A DNA stretch of 64,000 bases from Apoderus coryli (GCA_911728435.2 OU452215.1:310001-374000); one strand, 5' to 3'. Counted from the first letter of the stretch, positions 43,472 through 54,817 are shown. Numbers and translations: made by a program. The notes: generated by a model from the sequence alone, not told the origin.

Positions 43472-44641
43472 GTTGAATGGTTTGTTCTTACGAAGTAGAT
43501 TAGTGAGTGGAGATACTACGGTGGAGAAATTTGGGACAAATCGGCGATACCACCCAGCAAGACCAATAATTCTGCGAACCTCCTTTACGTTTTTCGGGGT
43601 CGGAATGTTCAAGATTGCTTCTACCTTCCCCGGATCCACAAGTAGACCCGAAGAACTGACAATGTAGCCTAGATAACGTAGCTCAGGTTTACATATTACG
43701 CACTTCTCTCGACTCAAGGTTAAACCAGCCTTAGTTAACCGAGTCAGGACTTCACTCAGCACCTCGAAGTGCTTTTCGAAGGTAGGGGTGCATATTATCA
43801 CATCGTCAAGGTAGACGAACACATAAGGATCGAGGTCAACACCAATTACACGCTCAATCAAACGTTGCCAGGTAGCAGGTGCCGAATGCAGTCCAAACGG
43901 CATACGTTTGAATTGAAATAAACCGCGTCTTGGAACGGTAAAAGCGGTCAACGGTTTTGACTCCTCGGATAGAGGTACTTGAAAATAGGCACTCTTAATA
44001 TCTAGGGTAGACAGGTATCTGGCATCGCGAAGTTTATCCAGGGTCTCACTGATATACGGTATCGGATACGCATCGGGTTCACTAAGCTTATTTACAACAC
44101 GAAAATCAACACAAAATCTATATTTCTCAGAGTTCTTCTTTTTAACCAGCACAATAGGTGATGACTATGGTGAACTAGAAGGCTCAATAATATCGGACTT
44201 TAGCCTTTCATCAACTTCCTCATGTACATACTTTAACAGGGCAGGAGAGAGAGGATAATAGCGTTGCTTCACTGCTTCCACATCAGGCTTTAGTTTAATT
44301 TTATGGTGCACCAGAGAGGTACACCCTAGTTGACCATCAGACCCTTGAAAGACTTTATCCATCAGACCATCAAGAAGACTACGCTGTGCTGGAGCCAAGT
44401 CGTCATATGCCTGGATCGCTGAAATCGCCGGTATGGACAAGGATTCCCGAAAGCTCCATTCACCTGCACACAAATCAGGCACAATTCCCATACGAACCCA
44501 AAAATCGGTTCCGAGGATTAGCAGGTGTGGAAGCTCAGGGACAACCAAAACATCAAAGACTTTAACGCGGTCCTGCAGCTGAATAGGTACAGAAACGGTA
44601 CCCAAGCTTTGGCAAGTTTGACCATTGGCAACAGAGCACAC
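43460..44641 (-). pseudogene. pol: Pol fragment of element 2: protease end and reverse transcriptase
   Basis: One frame with a premature TAG at 44165-44167, where the family has Trp in the SPW motif. The upstream part (44641-44168) has the protease C-terminus (LLILGTDFW). The downstream part has RT with CVDFRVVN, FQFKRMPFGL and the catalytic YLDD (VFVYLDDVIIC) and reaches RRIIGLAGWYRRF. It then runs into the LTR at FNW, so RNase H and integrase are missing. Upstream, near 44715-44725, the protease active-site region is frame-shifted and the Asp codon of the D-S-G motif reads as Asn in the frame that would continue it. The product is non-functional. Confidence 0.85.
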
Positions 44642-44881
44642 AGTTGACTCATTTTTATCCAGTACACAGAACGATCGTAAGACTTCCCATCCGGGACCAC
44701 CAAGGAAAATCCTAGATGCACCAGAATTGCAAGGCTACGAATTCCTTGCCGAACATTGTCACCTGGAGGTGTGGACGTCGGTCTCCCGTCGCTCGTGCGA
44801 ACACATATTGCAGGGTATTGTTGTAGATCTCCTCACAATTCTGAGCCGGGTTTGATGGACTGGAGGCATCAGTACGACTCA

Positions 44882-45952
44882 CTACGGGTGCCTCGGTCGA
44901 GCGTTTTTTGGACAGTCTCGACAGGTAGCAGAGGTAACATTTAGGCGGCCACACTTAAAACAAAAACGCTGTAATGGACGATCACATCTTCTAAAGGTAT
45001 GGTTGGGACTCTGACAGTTCCAACATTTATTTACAATCGGGCCAGAGGCAGCACCGCCAGGGGAAACTCTATCCGAACGTGGAACAGACGACCAAGGAGT
45101 AGTAGACTCATTATCTACAGCGGCAACCGCATTAATAGGGGCAGACATTGGGGGACCAAATCTGCGAGCATCTCTCTGCGATCTATAACCCAATTGTGGT
45201 TCTAATAACCGTCTATGATTTGTAGGGGGAGGTTGATAACGTTGGTTCTGGCTGTCGACCTCCTCCAATCGTCGACCCAATCGAATCAATTCATCCAGGG
45301 AGTTCACTTCGTATAAAGCCAGTCGTGACTTCACGGAAGGTAAGAGATTTCGCCTGATAGTCCTAAGTCGGGTCTCCTCTGCGGGTTTAATAGAGAGTTT
45401 ATTGTATAGATTTTCCATACAGTCCACGTAGCTGCAGACATCCTCACCAGCTCCCTGAGTTCGAGCATTAATCTCCTCCAGCAGTGAGTCCTCATAATCA
45501 AAAGGCAAAAACCTTTGACGTAATTTGTCGACCAGATCATCCCAAGATGCAAATGTTCTCACTCGCCAAAAATTCAAAGCATCGCCCTCCAATAGTTCAG
45601 GTGCTGCTCTAAAAAGTCGTTCTTTCGATATGCCACGAGACGACCTTACCTCCTCAATCCGTTCCAAGAAAGAGGTGACACTGGTTTTGCCATCAAATCT
45701 GATGTTTATATGTCGGACATCAACGGCATGACTGTACGGTTGCTCAGGCTGTATCGGGCGGTTGACATTTGTAGCGGCGGTCTGTAAGTTCCTAACTGCA
45801 TCCGCTATAGTGTCCAATATTTCATGGTCAGAACGAGGTAGAGAACCAGCAGTGGCCAAGCGGGAAAAGTCTCTGATAGGAGAAGAATGGTATAGAGCCT
45901 CTGCACCACGCTCAAAAAAATCTTTGCCAAGCATAACCATAAGGAGTTTCAA
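44882..45952 (-). pseudogene. gag: Gag C-terminal part of element 2 (capsid and zinc knuckles)
   Basis: 356 codons. The capsid-like middle has FDGKTSVTSFLERIEEV and a LLEGDALNFWRV segment typical of retrotransposon gag. Near the C-terminus are two knuckle-like Cys clusters: CWNCQSPNHTFRRC (CX2CX4HX4C) and CFKCGRLNVTSATC, in which the His is replaced. It follows the N-terminal gag piece after a frame change in the A7 run at 45914-45920. This is probably one gag gene split by an indel. Confidence 0.8.
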
Positions 45953-46760
45953 AATGGTGTTCAGTATCCCTCATATAAGGTGGGTAAATAGACGCGAGCC
46001 CATCGACATCCGCTGCACTCCTCCTCAAGTCACTGTTTGGTATCGGTCCACAATTCCGATTGTTATTGGGAGGTTCACTGTTATGAACAACAGGGACCGA
46101 ACGTTGTGGAACCGGGTTTTCAGGTATGGGTTCATCCAAAATACTGGTGCGCTTATCCTGATCATCGGTCAAGTCGACCAAGTCATGAGTAACCGGGATA
46201 TATTCACGGGGTACTAAAGGTTCCGGTAAAGATCGATTACGTCTAGGATCAGGGTATACTGTACGAGTCTGTTGTGGAATGTTATTTATGTTGATTCTGG
46301 AAGTTGAGGGCAGAGGTTGTACAATAGATCCGCTAGTAACTGGTTGTTCAGGTACCTGCTCGTATTTAGTCGTGACAGCTTCCATTAATTTTATCCCTTT
46401 AGCTCTAAGTTCAGCTAGATCCTCCTGTAAATTATCGGCCACAATTCGACGAACCCTGGACAAAACGTGAATCAATCTCGAATTTATTTTACGATATTCA
46501 TTTTCCCGATTATTCACATCGAAATTCCGAATATCCATTGCAAGTTCCGAAAGTTTATTATGGCAAGTATGTACCTCCTGTTCGGCGTCTAAATCAAAGG
46601 AGTACGCAGGTCGCACGCCACCCATCCTTTCATCTCTCAACGCACCACGCAACGCTGTACGTCTCTCATCAACAGTGCTACCACACGGCAAGCCGCGAAT
46701 ATACAACTCGTACGCCAACTCGTCACTCTTTAGCCTGTGCACATCCATGCTCAACAGCAA
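45912..46760 (-). pseudogene. gag: Gag N-terminal part of element 2 (SAP-like)
   Basis: 282 codons from ATG at 46760, the first in the internal region. Residues 8-45 (LKSDELAYELYIRGLP...) resemble the SAP-like N-terminal segment seen in some insect gypsy Gag proteins. A charged helical region and a Pro/Asn-rich linker follow. It overlaps the downstream gag piece by 41 bases in a different frame. Confidence 0.7.
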
Positions 46761-47099
46761 TAAATATTTAAATGTATTTTTAAGAAAAATGTAAGCTAAC
46801 CGCTAATTGAAGTAAATAATAAAAAAAAAATAGATTAACAAAATAACAAATGACAAATATCAATCTACATCCACTATTCCCGAGAGCCAAGAGAGCTGAA
46901 AAAAAAAATGTCTACCCTATCTCCAAGTATCCTGAAATATTAAGAGAGGGACAAGCAGTAAATAAATGGCAGTAAAACAGAATGTTTTCCCCACCCCAAG
47001 TTGAGAAAAAAAAAGAAAAGGACAACCAGCTGAAAAGAACCACGGGACCAAGAAAATTACTAAGGACCGTGAAAAAAAATAGCCAAATTAATTACCATA

Positions 47100-47114
47100 C
47101 ACGTTGGGCTGCCA
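47100..47114 (-). promoter_or_regulatory. Primer-binding site of element 2
   Basis: The plus strand reads cacgttgggctgcca, so the coding strand offers TGGCAGCCCAACGTG, 3 bases from the 5' LTR. It resembles the tRNA-Lys site TGGCGCCCAACGTG of gypsy-type elements with one altered or extra base. The tRNA identity is uncertain. Confidence 0.6.
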
Positions 47115-47117
47115 AAT

Positions 47118-47234
47118 TGCCACGATCCCCGTCGATATACAATGGGATATCGATAGGGTGTGGACAAAGCTTTAAAAATTGGGAGGTGGCCAATATTAAA
47201 GGAACAGTTGGTTCACCGGAAGTTAGGCACACCA
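47118..47234 (-). repeat. 5' LTR of element 2
   Basis: 117 bp; differs from 43355-43471 only at two sites (atatcgat against atattgat, aatatta against aatttta). Confidence 0.85.
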
Positions 47235-47249
47235 CTAATACATCGGGCT

Positions 47250-47508
47250 AGTTTTGTGTTCTTTTTGGCCAAAAGGATTTTTAAAAAACAACTTTACAAT
47301 TTTTGGAAATTAAATTGACTTTATTAAATACAATATATGTTTCTTATTATAGAGTAAATGAATAAGTGATTCTCACAGATAAAATTACTTATATTTATAA
47401 CATTTTTGAATGTGCTGACACAGGGCGTCACTACTTGTTAGGTTCACACGATAACTCGTGGGAAAGTGCTGATACAGGGCGTCACTTCTTAGGTTTACAC
47501 ATATAACT
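47250..47508 (-). repeat. 3' LTR of element 3 (259 bp)
   Basis: Apparently identical to 53965-54223. It contains two copies of 'agggcgtcact' about 67 bp apart. Confidence 0.92.
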
Positions 47509-47517
47509 CCTCCATCC
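47509..47517 (-). promoter_or_regulatory. Polypurine tract of element 3
   Basis: The coding strand reads ggatggagg in the 9 bases between the env stop codon and the 3' LTR. Confidence 0.75.
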
Positions 47518-49215
47518 TTAAATACAAATCCTAGGGTTAGGGTTTGTTAACTCTATGTCCGGAGTTCCCGTTGAAGTTGAATTCTTGGGACGACTTTTGG
47601 AGTGCCATTTCTTCTTGTAAAAGTAATGCATTGCCCATATTAATAATATTGCAATCATTATGTATATGATGATCGTCCAAAAACTTATTGTTTGGAAGTG
47701 AACTATCGGGTTATTAATTGAATTAATTTTGTTTTGTTGAATTTCTAAAGCACTCTGAATATTTTTTACGTCATCGAGATTAACACTTTCTAATTTTATA
47801 GGTTTAAAGTTAATATTAGCATCGGACATTGTTATATTATTAATTATTAGTTTTGGGAGTTCAATCAATTTAAAGTCGTTTTTCATGTTTTCATAGTTTT
47901 TTAGTTTTATATTATTTATTGTTATTTCACATTCTTTATTTAATTCTAACACATAAGAGCCATTAAGTGGAATATTGTCTTTACTATTACTACATTTTTG
48001 AATGGCTATGGTATTTAGTGGCGTAACAATTATCCATTTGTTTTTTTCTAGTTTCTGAATTTTTAGATTATTTATTGACACAAGGGTTTGTTGACAGTTT
48101 GTTAGTCTTTTTAGGTATCTTAGCATTTGAATTTCACAAGGATTATCTTCATTAACGATTTTCACTGTGTTGATTTCTTCGCAGAGATGTTCTTCTGGTG
48201 TGATTTCTTGACATTTTATGTCGAATAAGGCGTACGAGTCTTCATTGAGGATAAGGTACTTGGTTTTTGGGAATATGGTTTTATATGTGTGGTTATTATG
48301 TGGAACAGGAAGGGCGTACAAATGAAAGTAGTTATAGTTTTCCTTTTCTACTATTGGAACTTGTAAAATGAATACAATTTTGTTATTTTTATTATAGCAT
48401 TTGACGTCGATTATTTTTTCGAAAAATAAGAGATTGTCCATAGTTGGTTCAAAAGGTAGTTTGTTCTGGTCTAGACGTTTATTGATTAAGTAGATTTCAT
48501 ATAAGAGCTCACGTGGGTCTATTATAGAATTGTGAAAAATATTTAATTTTGAAAATGTTACGGCAGTTTCTATTTTTTCTAATACATTACAAATTATTTG
48601 GAATTGACTGGTTATTTGCGTCAAAACCATATGAATTAGAAAATAATTGTGAGTCTCAATTTCAGCGATTTCAATTTTCTTTATGACATTTTCGATTTGT
48701 TTTATTCTTAGTGTTAAGTAAAACTGATTATGTGTTAGGTTTTGAATATTTTGTTGAAAGGTATCAATAGATTTTTGTAATAATGTGATTTGATCGCTTA
48801 CTATAGTTTTTATTTTCTTTTGATTATTTTCTAATTGAGATATAGCTTTGTCATATCTTTCGGCGTCTTCTTGGTCTAGGTTTCCTGTTAAAGATTTAAT
48901 AACTGTGCCCATGCTATCAATGAGTCCTCGTTTGTGTATTTTATAATGTGTGGGTAGTAGTTGTCTTATTTGTAAATATATCTGTTGTTCTAAGCTATTG
49001 ATAATGTTGTAAGAATTGTGAAACTCTTTTTGATACTTACTAGTAATAGAATCGTTTGATTCTAGTGTGTCTTTAATTGTCTTGAATTGATTGCAAAGTA
49101 AAGAATATTCATTAATAATAGTTGATATGTCGAAAATTTGAATAAATGACCAATGATCTATTTTATTTTGAGCGTTTCCTAACTTTAGGGGAAGTAATCC
49201 AGGATTATCATTCAT
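47518..49215 (-). CDS. env: Envelope-like fusion protein (env) of element 3
   Basis: 565 codons. ATG at 49215-49213 overlaps the pol stop (TGA at 49214-49212). A basic cleavage site (YKIHKR) ends near residue 96, followed by GLIDSMGT, the counterpart of the putative fusion peptide in the element 1 env. A long helical region follows. One hydrophobic span near residues 520-545 (IIIYIMIAILLIWAM) precedes a basic tail. The two env proteins share only the cleavage/fusion region (GL...KYLTGNLD- and KSLTGNLDQED-like) and overall plan. Role: membrane fusion glycoprotein by family. Expression probably needs splicing, since the ATG lies after a long pol frame. Confidence 0.85.
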   Translation of the reverse strand: MNDNPGLLPLKLGNAQNKIDHWSFIQIFDISTIINEYSLLCNQFKTIKDTLESNDSITSKYQKEFHNSYNIINSLEQQIYLQIRQLLPTHYKIHKRGLIDSMGTVIKSLTGNLDQEDAERYDKAISQLENNQKKIKTIVSDQITLLQKSIDTFQQNIQNLTHNQFYLTLRIKQIENVIKKIEIAEIETHNYFLIHMVLTQITSQFQIICNVLEKIETAVTFSKLNIFHNSIIDPRELLYEIYLINKRLDQNKLPFEPTMDNLLFFEKIIDVKCYNKNNKIVFILQVPIVEKENYNYFHLYALPVPHNNHTYKTIFPKTKYLILNEDSYALFDIKCQEITPEEHLCEEINTVKIVNEDNPCEIQMLRYLKRLTNCQQTLVSINNLKIQKLEKNKWIIVTPLNTIAIQKCSNSKDNIPLNGSYVLELNKECEITINNIKLKNYENMKNDFKLIELPKLIINNITMSDANINFKPIKLESVNLDDVKNIQSALEIQQNKINSINNPIVHFQTISFWTIIIYIMIAILLIWAMHYFYKKKWHSKSRPKNSTSTGTPDIELTNPNPRICI

Positions 49216-51998
49216 TGAGTAGTATTTGGGTAGTTCTGCTCCGTGTGTTCCGATGAGGAACCTGTAACAATATTAGGAGGACGTTTTAATTCCTTTATAT
49301 GTATTATTTCGGATTTATTTTTGTTTGTTATTTCGACACGATTTCTTTTGAGAATTCTAGTTATTGTATATGGACCTAAAAACTTATTGTGTTTTTTACC
49401 GCGGATTGATATTGGGTTTTGTTTAAATACTCTTTGACCTATTTTAAATTGTGTATTCTCGTTTCCAAATGTATTGTGTTTAGAGATAATTTTTTCTTTG
49501 ATTGCTTTTTGATTGTCTTTTCGATAAATGTGGTCTAATTTTTGTTTATGATTTTCAGCGTAGTCTGAATAAAATTTTTCTGGGATAAATATTTCATCAG
49601 GGTTTCTGGAATTTGTGTGTCCGAATGTAAGTTCAAACGGTGTATATTTTGTAGAGCTGTGTATAGAATTATTGTATGCAATTAAAGCGTAGTCCATGAG
49701 GTTTTGGTTTTCATTGGGAAAAGTTTCTTTTAGGAGTCGGAGATGCTCGATTAATGTCGAATGGAATCTTTCGATTGCTCCGTTTGATTCGTGATGTTGT
49801 GGTGTTGTGAAATGTACGTTTATTTTATGTAGCTTTAAGATTTCTTTGACAGTAAAATTATCGAATTCTGTGCCTTTATCTACGATTATTTTTTGGGGTA
49901 TTCCGAAATGTGTAAAATATTTTATTAGAGCTTCGCTGATATTAATTGCAGTTTTTCCGTCAACTAAAATTGCTTGTCCGAATTTTGTAAAAGAGTCTAG
50001 AAGTGTTAAATATGTTCTTCTATCATAGAAAAATAGATCGATATGTACAATTTCAAAAGGTTTACTAGGCGTTTCTGTTAGAACTAGTGGTGTATAGGGT
50101 GGTTTTCTACCGTATTTTGCGCGTTGACATATTTCGCATGCATTAATGTAATTTGAGACGTCATTTTTCATATTTTTCCAATAATAGTTTGTTTTAATTC
50201 GTTCTAATGTTTCATTTATTCCTCGATGGTTTGTCTTAGATGTATGGTGAACATTTACCAACATAAGTTGCTCTTCTTTTTCAATTACCGTATGTACTTG
50301 TTTTAAGCATCTAATTAGTTTAGGTCCTTTTTCAGAAAAGTGTTCTAAATATACTTTAGTAAAATTTTTATATAGTTGATCAGAATGGAAATATAAATGA
50401 TAGACTTTTTCTGATACTATATATTCTTTAAAGAATTTTAAAATAAGGTTTTCATTATTATGAGTAGGAATTTTGACAGTGATAATTTTATTGTTTTCGT
50501 AATTTGAATGCTTTATGTCAAGTTTGTAGTGAGTGTTTGGATATACAATTATTTGATTTGCTTTGTTGTTAATTATATCATCATAAATTGGGATTCCTTG
50601 GTTTGTGGTTTCATTAAATGTACTGTGCTGTGTTGTCGAGATAGAATTTCTAGGTGGTCGTACTTGTATGTCCGATAATATATTTATTTTGGGGTTTCGT
50701 TTACTTTGATTTGAAGTGCTAGGTTGGGGATCAATTTCTGAGTTTTCAGTTCCTATAAATTTTATTTCTTCTGAAAGTTTCCGAAGATATTCAAGTGTGT
50801 CTTGATTTATATCGCCAGGGTTATTGATTAAAGATTCGTTTTCAAGAGCATTAATTTGTATTCGTGAAAGTGCGTCTGCATTGGTATTAGATTTTCCTGG
50901 TTTATATACAATGTCATAATCATATTCCTCAAGTTTCAAGCGCCATCTAATTAGTTTAGAATTTGGTTCTTTAAGTTTAAAAAGCCAAATGAGGGGTCGA
51001 TGATCGGTATAAATAGTGAATTTTCTGCCAAATAAATATGGTCTAAAATATTTGCAAGCCCAAACTATTGCTAGCAATTCTTTCTCTATGGTACTATAAC
51101 GAGTTTCAGATTCATTTAAAGTTCTAGAAGCGAAAGCTACTGGTTTGTCGGATCCAAGTTTTCCTTGAGATAAGACGGCACCAAGGGCAACGTTCGAAGC
51201 GTCAGTGGTAAGTATAAAATTTTGTGTAAAGTCGGGATATTGTAAAATTGGTGAATTTATTAACAAATTTTTACAAGTGTTAAATGCAGAAATAAATTTA
51301 TTATCATGAATGATTTTCGAATCTTTTTTTAAGCATTGTGTAAGAGGTTTTGTTATGTTAGCAAAATCTTTTATAAATTTTCGATAGTATCCTATGAGTC
51401 CTAAGAAGCTTTTTATGTCTTTCTGAGATTTTGGTAAAGTAAAATGTTTTATAACGTCAATTTTGTCTGGGTTAGGTTTTACTCCGTCACGTGTTATTTT
51501 GTGTCCTAAATATGCGACTTCATGATGTAAAAATTCGGATTTGTCAAGTTGTACTTTAAGGTTAGATTTCCGAAGTCTGTCGAATATGTTTCTAAGTCTT
51601 TCTACATGTTCTTGTAAAGATGTACTGAATATGATGATATCGTCTAGATAGACTACACAAATTTCATTTTGTAGGCCACGAAGTACATTATCCATTACTC
51701 TCTGGAAGGTACTAGGTGCGTTCTTCAAACCGAAGGGCATCCTTTTAAATTCATAGTGTCCGTTTTCTGTAGAGAATGCTGTTTTGGGTGTGTCTTGGGG
51801 TTCCATTTCAATTTGGTGGAATCCATTTGCAAGATCAAGGGTACTGAAATACATACTTTTTCCGAGTTTGTCCAATATGTCATTTATGTTAGGTAGAGGG
51901 TATTTGTCATTAATCGTTTTTTCATTAAGTTTCCGGTAGTCAATTACCAATCTCCATTTACGTTTTCCGGAGGCGTCTAGTTTTTTCGGTAAAAAGTA
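49212..51998 (-). pseudogene. pol: Pol of element 3: RT (N-terminus lost), RNase H, integrase
   Basis: The frame is open from about 51998 to the stop. It starts inside RT at the KKLDASGK motif, then VIDYRKLNEKT, and YLDD (VVYLDDIIIFS) about 103 codons after 51950. RNase H has LTTDASNVALG. Integrase has the HHCC site and the D, D, E residues in HIDLF, VDKGTEF and AIERF. The protease active site (DTG at 52034-52042) is only about 45 bp upstream, whereas in element 1 about 930 bp separate these points. So the rest of the protease and the first part of RT are deleted. The ATG-like start at 51950 is not a real initiator. Confidence 0.88.
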
Positions 51999-52029
51999 TA
52001 TGCTAATTGGGGATTAATCATACTGCGTG

Positions 52030-52075
52030 TGCTTCCGGTATCTATTAAAAATCTAGCGTTTAAACGTGGTATAAA
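52030..52075 (-). pseudogene. Protease active-site remnant of element 3
   Basis: The coding strand encodes an LIDTGSTRSMINP motif, a retropepsin D-T-G with flanking residues. The protein then jumps to RT sequence, marking the upstream edge of the pol deletion. Confidence 0.75.
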
Positions 52076-52117
52076 AATATAAGGTAAGTTGGATTTCAAA
52101 TTATTCAAATTTATTAT

Positions 52118-53579
52118 ATCGGGTTGTCTAGGTCGTGAGCTTTCTGAAAATTTTGTTCAGTAGAGAGATCAGCTGCTTGTGGGTCGTTTTCCTCTGATAC
52201 AGGTTCAGGGTCATACACATTTTCATTAGTAGTGTATTCATTACAATCAGCATTTTGTGGTGGATAGTAATAATTCTCTGGATAGTTGTTACTATATGTA
52301 CAATTGTTATCATAATACTGTTCTTGGTTGTAATTTTAAAATTCAATATTTTCATAATTATAGTCATACAGGGTTGGATTTAGATTATATGTGTCTTGTA
52401 GAAATAATTCAGTAAAAGTTGGATTTTGTTTTTGTTGTTGAGCTCTATTTATTATTGTATTTCCAGAAGAAGTGTCCATGGGTTCTGGAGTGTATTTTAT
52501 TGGTGTCTGATTTGGTCTTGTTTGATTAAGGCAAGGATTTTTCTGTATTTGGCTGGGTCTCTGTAGGAAATATTGGGGTCTTTGTGTTGGAAAATTATTT
52601 GGTCTCCAATTCATTGAAGAATTATTTTGGGTTGGTGGACGTGGAAAGATGTTTTGAAATTATTTGGAAATGTAGAAGGTCGTTGGAAATTATTTGGAAA
52701 TGTAGGAGGTCTTTGGAAATTTTGTTGAAAACGAAAATTTTGAGTTGGTGGTGAGAATGTTGGGTTTGGGAAGTTTGATCGACCAAAATTTGGAAAAGGA
52801 TTTTGTGGACGTGGTTGTGGTGTATTGTTGTGTGCGGGTGTAATTCTGTATGCAGGTTTAAAAGAAGTCTGAGTGTTTAAATAATTGCTGCGATTTTGAC
52901 TATAAAGAAAATTTTCTTCTTCAATTAAAATTGACATTGCCTTTTCTAAAGTATCGGGATTTCTTAGACGAACATTATTTTGAATTTGACCATTTAGACC
53001 ACGGATGAAAGTTTTAAGTGCCAAATCGTCGTAATTTTTAATTTTTAAAGTTTTTTCTTGAACACTAATTTCTTGAATAGTATTTAATTTGCTTATTAAC
53101 AAACTACGTGCGTCCTGACATCTCATTCCGAAATTATATGGAGTTTCATTTTTATTTGGTCTTAGCACAATTAAATCCTGAACAAGACAATCTATGTTAC
53201 GTTGGTCTCCGAAAGATAAGTTAAGTGCATCTTTTATAGCTGCCCAGGATCTGAGTTCGGTCCTGGAACCTATGAGACTTAATGCTCTGCCTGATAATTT
53301 ACTAGTGATAGCTCTCAACATAAAATTATTCAATGTAATATTATTCGGATCGTAAAAATTTGTAATAAGACATTCACAATTATCCAAAAATATTTGTAAT
53401 GTATGCGGATTTCCATCAAAGGTAGGTATAGTATCCACGTATAATCTTAAAAGCTGGTAATTTACAGTTTGTTGCGTCATTGTGTTTTCCTGAGAACTAA
53501 CTTCACGATAGGTTGTAAAAGAGTTAGAAAGTTGTTCTACTAAATTGTCGATATCGTTAGATGTAATAGGATTTGTCAT
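52118..53579 (-). pseudogene. gag: Gag of element 3 with a frameshift and a nonsense codon
   Basis: ATG at 53579. The first 300 codons are open and capsid-like (FLDNCECLITNFYD, LKTFIRGLNGQIQ-type helices), followed by Phe/Pro/Asn-rich repeats (FPNNFQRPSTFPNNF). Near 52650, at an AAAA run, the protein-like frame changes; it continues from 52650 to a TAA at 52336-52338, then stays open and Tyr/Asn-rich to about 52118. No zinc knuckle is visible, as in the gypsy-type errantivirus Gag. Either sequencing indels or true decay could explain the breaks. Confidence 0.75.
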
Positions 53580-53946
53580 GTATAGTCACAAAAATTAAAT
53601 AAAAATGTAGAAAAAGAAACTTATTAACTAGGAATAAGGAAAAATTACTTACAGGAGAGTGAATTGGATTATCATCTAGTTTTTGGATTTTGACTAAGCC
53701 TAAGTCAAAGATGGCGATGCTGTCCTTCTTTGAGTCCTTAATTCTAATTCCAAGAATTTGGCGATTTTGTCCTTGTTCTTGTGTGGTTGAGGAGTTCGGC
53801 GATTTTGTCCTTGATCCTCTTAATTTCCTTGGAAAGTCGAGTTTTTCCAATCCAGATTTGCCACTCGCGAACTTAGCCGTTCAATACGGAACTTGCTTTT
53901 CTCGAACTCGATTTTGTAGTTACGCTAATGAAAAACCCGTTTTCGC

Positions 53947-53965
53947 GATCCTACCGACTGCGCCA
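53947..53965 (-). promoter_or_regulatory. Primer-binding site, tRNA-Ser type (element 3)
   Basis: gatcctaccgactgcgcca on the plus strand, the same 19 bases as in element 1. Its last A is also the first base of the LTR. Confidence 0.85.
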
Positions 53966-54223
53966 GTTTTGTGTTCTTTTTGGCCAAAAGGATTTTTAAA
54001 AAACAACTTTACAATTTTTGGAAATTAAATTGACTTTATTAAATACAATATATGTTTCTTATTATAGAGTAAATGAATAAGTGATTCTCACAGATAAAAT
54101 TACTTATATTTATAACATTTTTGAATGTGCTGACACAGGGCGTCACTACTTGTTAGGTTCACACGATAACTCGTGGGAAAGTGCTGATACAGGGCGTCAC
54201 TTCTTAGGTTTACACATATAACT
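53965..54223 (-). repeat. 5' LTR of element 3 (259 bp)
   Basis: Apparently identical to 47250-47508. Followed by the GGCT duplication. Confidence 0.92.
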
Positions 54224-54227
54224 GGCT

Positions 54228-54741
54228 AAAGCTCAGCTAGCTTGATGTTATTGCTCGGAGAGGGTCGTGAGTCAAATGGATTATGGATATTATGGCCGGT
54301 AGCGCCACCTAATCTTATGCCCCTTTCGTATACTAGTGGTAAATGAATATTAGAACAAATATTAGGAAAATAGCCTATAAGGGTTAAACAGTGAACAACT
54401 ATACCTTTAAAAGCAAAAGGTAAATATAGATTTATTATTAAAAAGAAATATATATATAAATATTGAATATTAATTATAGCTAAATATAAATGGGTTGATA
54501 TAAATAAATAGATACAGGGGGAGGGTGGTGCAGCAGGCGCTGAACTAACCTATATACTTAAAATATCACAGAAGAGGAAGAGCACAGCTGTTGTCGACTG
54601 ACAACTATACACTTAACCTCAATATTCAAATGACTATAATTCTAATACACGTTTACGCAACTAAGAAAAAAAAAGGAAAGCCTTATGACAATAAGAGAGG
54701 CACCAACGACCTTTGATAATATTAAACGTGTAAGAGAGTAA

Positions 54742-54744
<3 letters not shown>
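54228..54744. other. Spacer, nothing recognised
   Basis: No open frame or repeat of note. It would be contiguous with the sequence left of 47246 before element 3 inserted. Confidence 0.5.
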
Positions 54745-54795
<51 letters not shown>

Positions 54796-54817
54796 CAAAG
54801 GGCGGTTTTGGGGACAT
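54741..54817. repeat. (TA)n microsatellite and 31-bp inverted-repeat end (left)
   Basis: (TA)n to about 54789 is followed by 'tatgtcaaagggcgg' and 'ttttggggacat' (to 54817). The same run, inverted and with its own (TA)n on the outside, is at 63891-63949. Diverged direct relatives of the word follow at about 54886 ('gtcaagggggttttataggg') and 54957. Confidence 0.75.

Larger units (their letters stand above)
43355..47234 (-). mobile_element. Decayed Ty3/gypsy element with 117-bp LTRs (element 2)
   Basis: LTRs 43355-43471 and 47118-47234, both TGCCAC...CACACCA, with two differences. Gag and pol fragments lie between them on the minus strand. There is no env, RNase H or integrase. Coding sequence is broken in gag, protease and RT. 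No matching target duplication was found (cagt against ctaa), which fits an old or rearranged copy. The base composition is distinctly GC-richer than its neighbours. Confidence 0.85.
47250..54223 (-). mobile_element. Second errantivirus-like element, young but pol-deleted (element 3)
   Basis: A 7.0-kb element on the minus strand with 259-bp LTRs, AGTTAT...AAAACT on the coding strand, and the 4-bp duplication GGCT at 47246-47249 and 54224-54227. The LTRs appear identical by eye, so insertion is very recent. It has a tRNA-Ser primer site, gag (two breaks), pol with a large internal deletion between protease and RT, an intact env frame and a polypurine tract. It should need proteins from a relative to move. 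It inserted 15 bp beyond element 2. Confidence 0.92.

Noticed and set aside
45912..45952. Programmed frameshift between the two gag pieces of element 2
   Set aside because: The break is at an A7 run inside what should be one gag gene, in an element with other inactivating changes; an indel is simpler.
45762..46217. 151-codon plus-strand frame
   Set aside because: Antisense of element 2 gag; no similarity of its own.
53690..54028. 112-codon plus-strand frame
   Set aside because: Covers the leader, primer site and LTR edge of element 3 in antisense; not protein-like.
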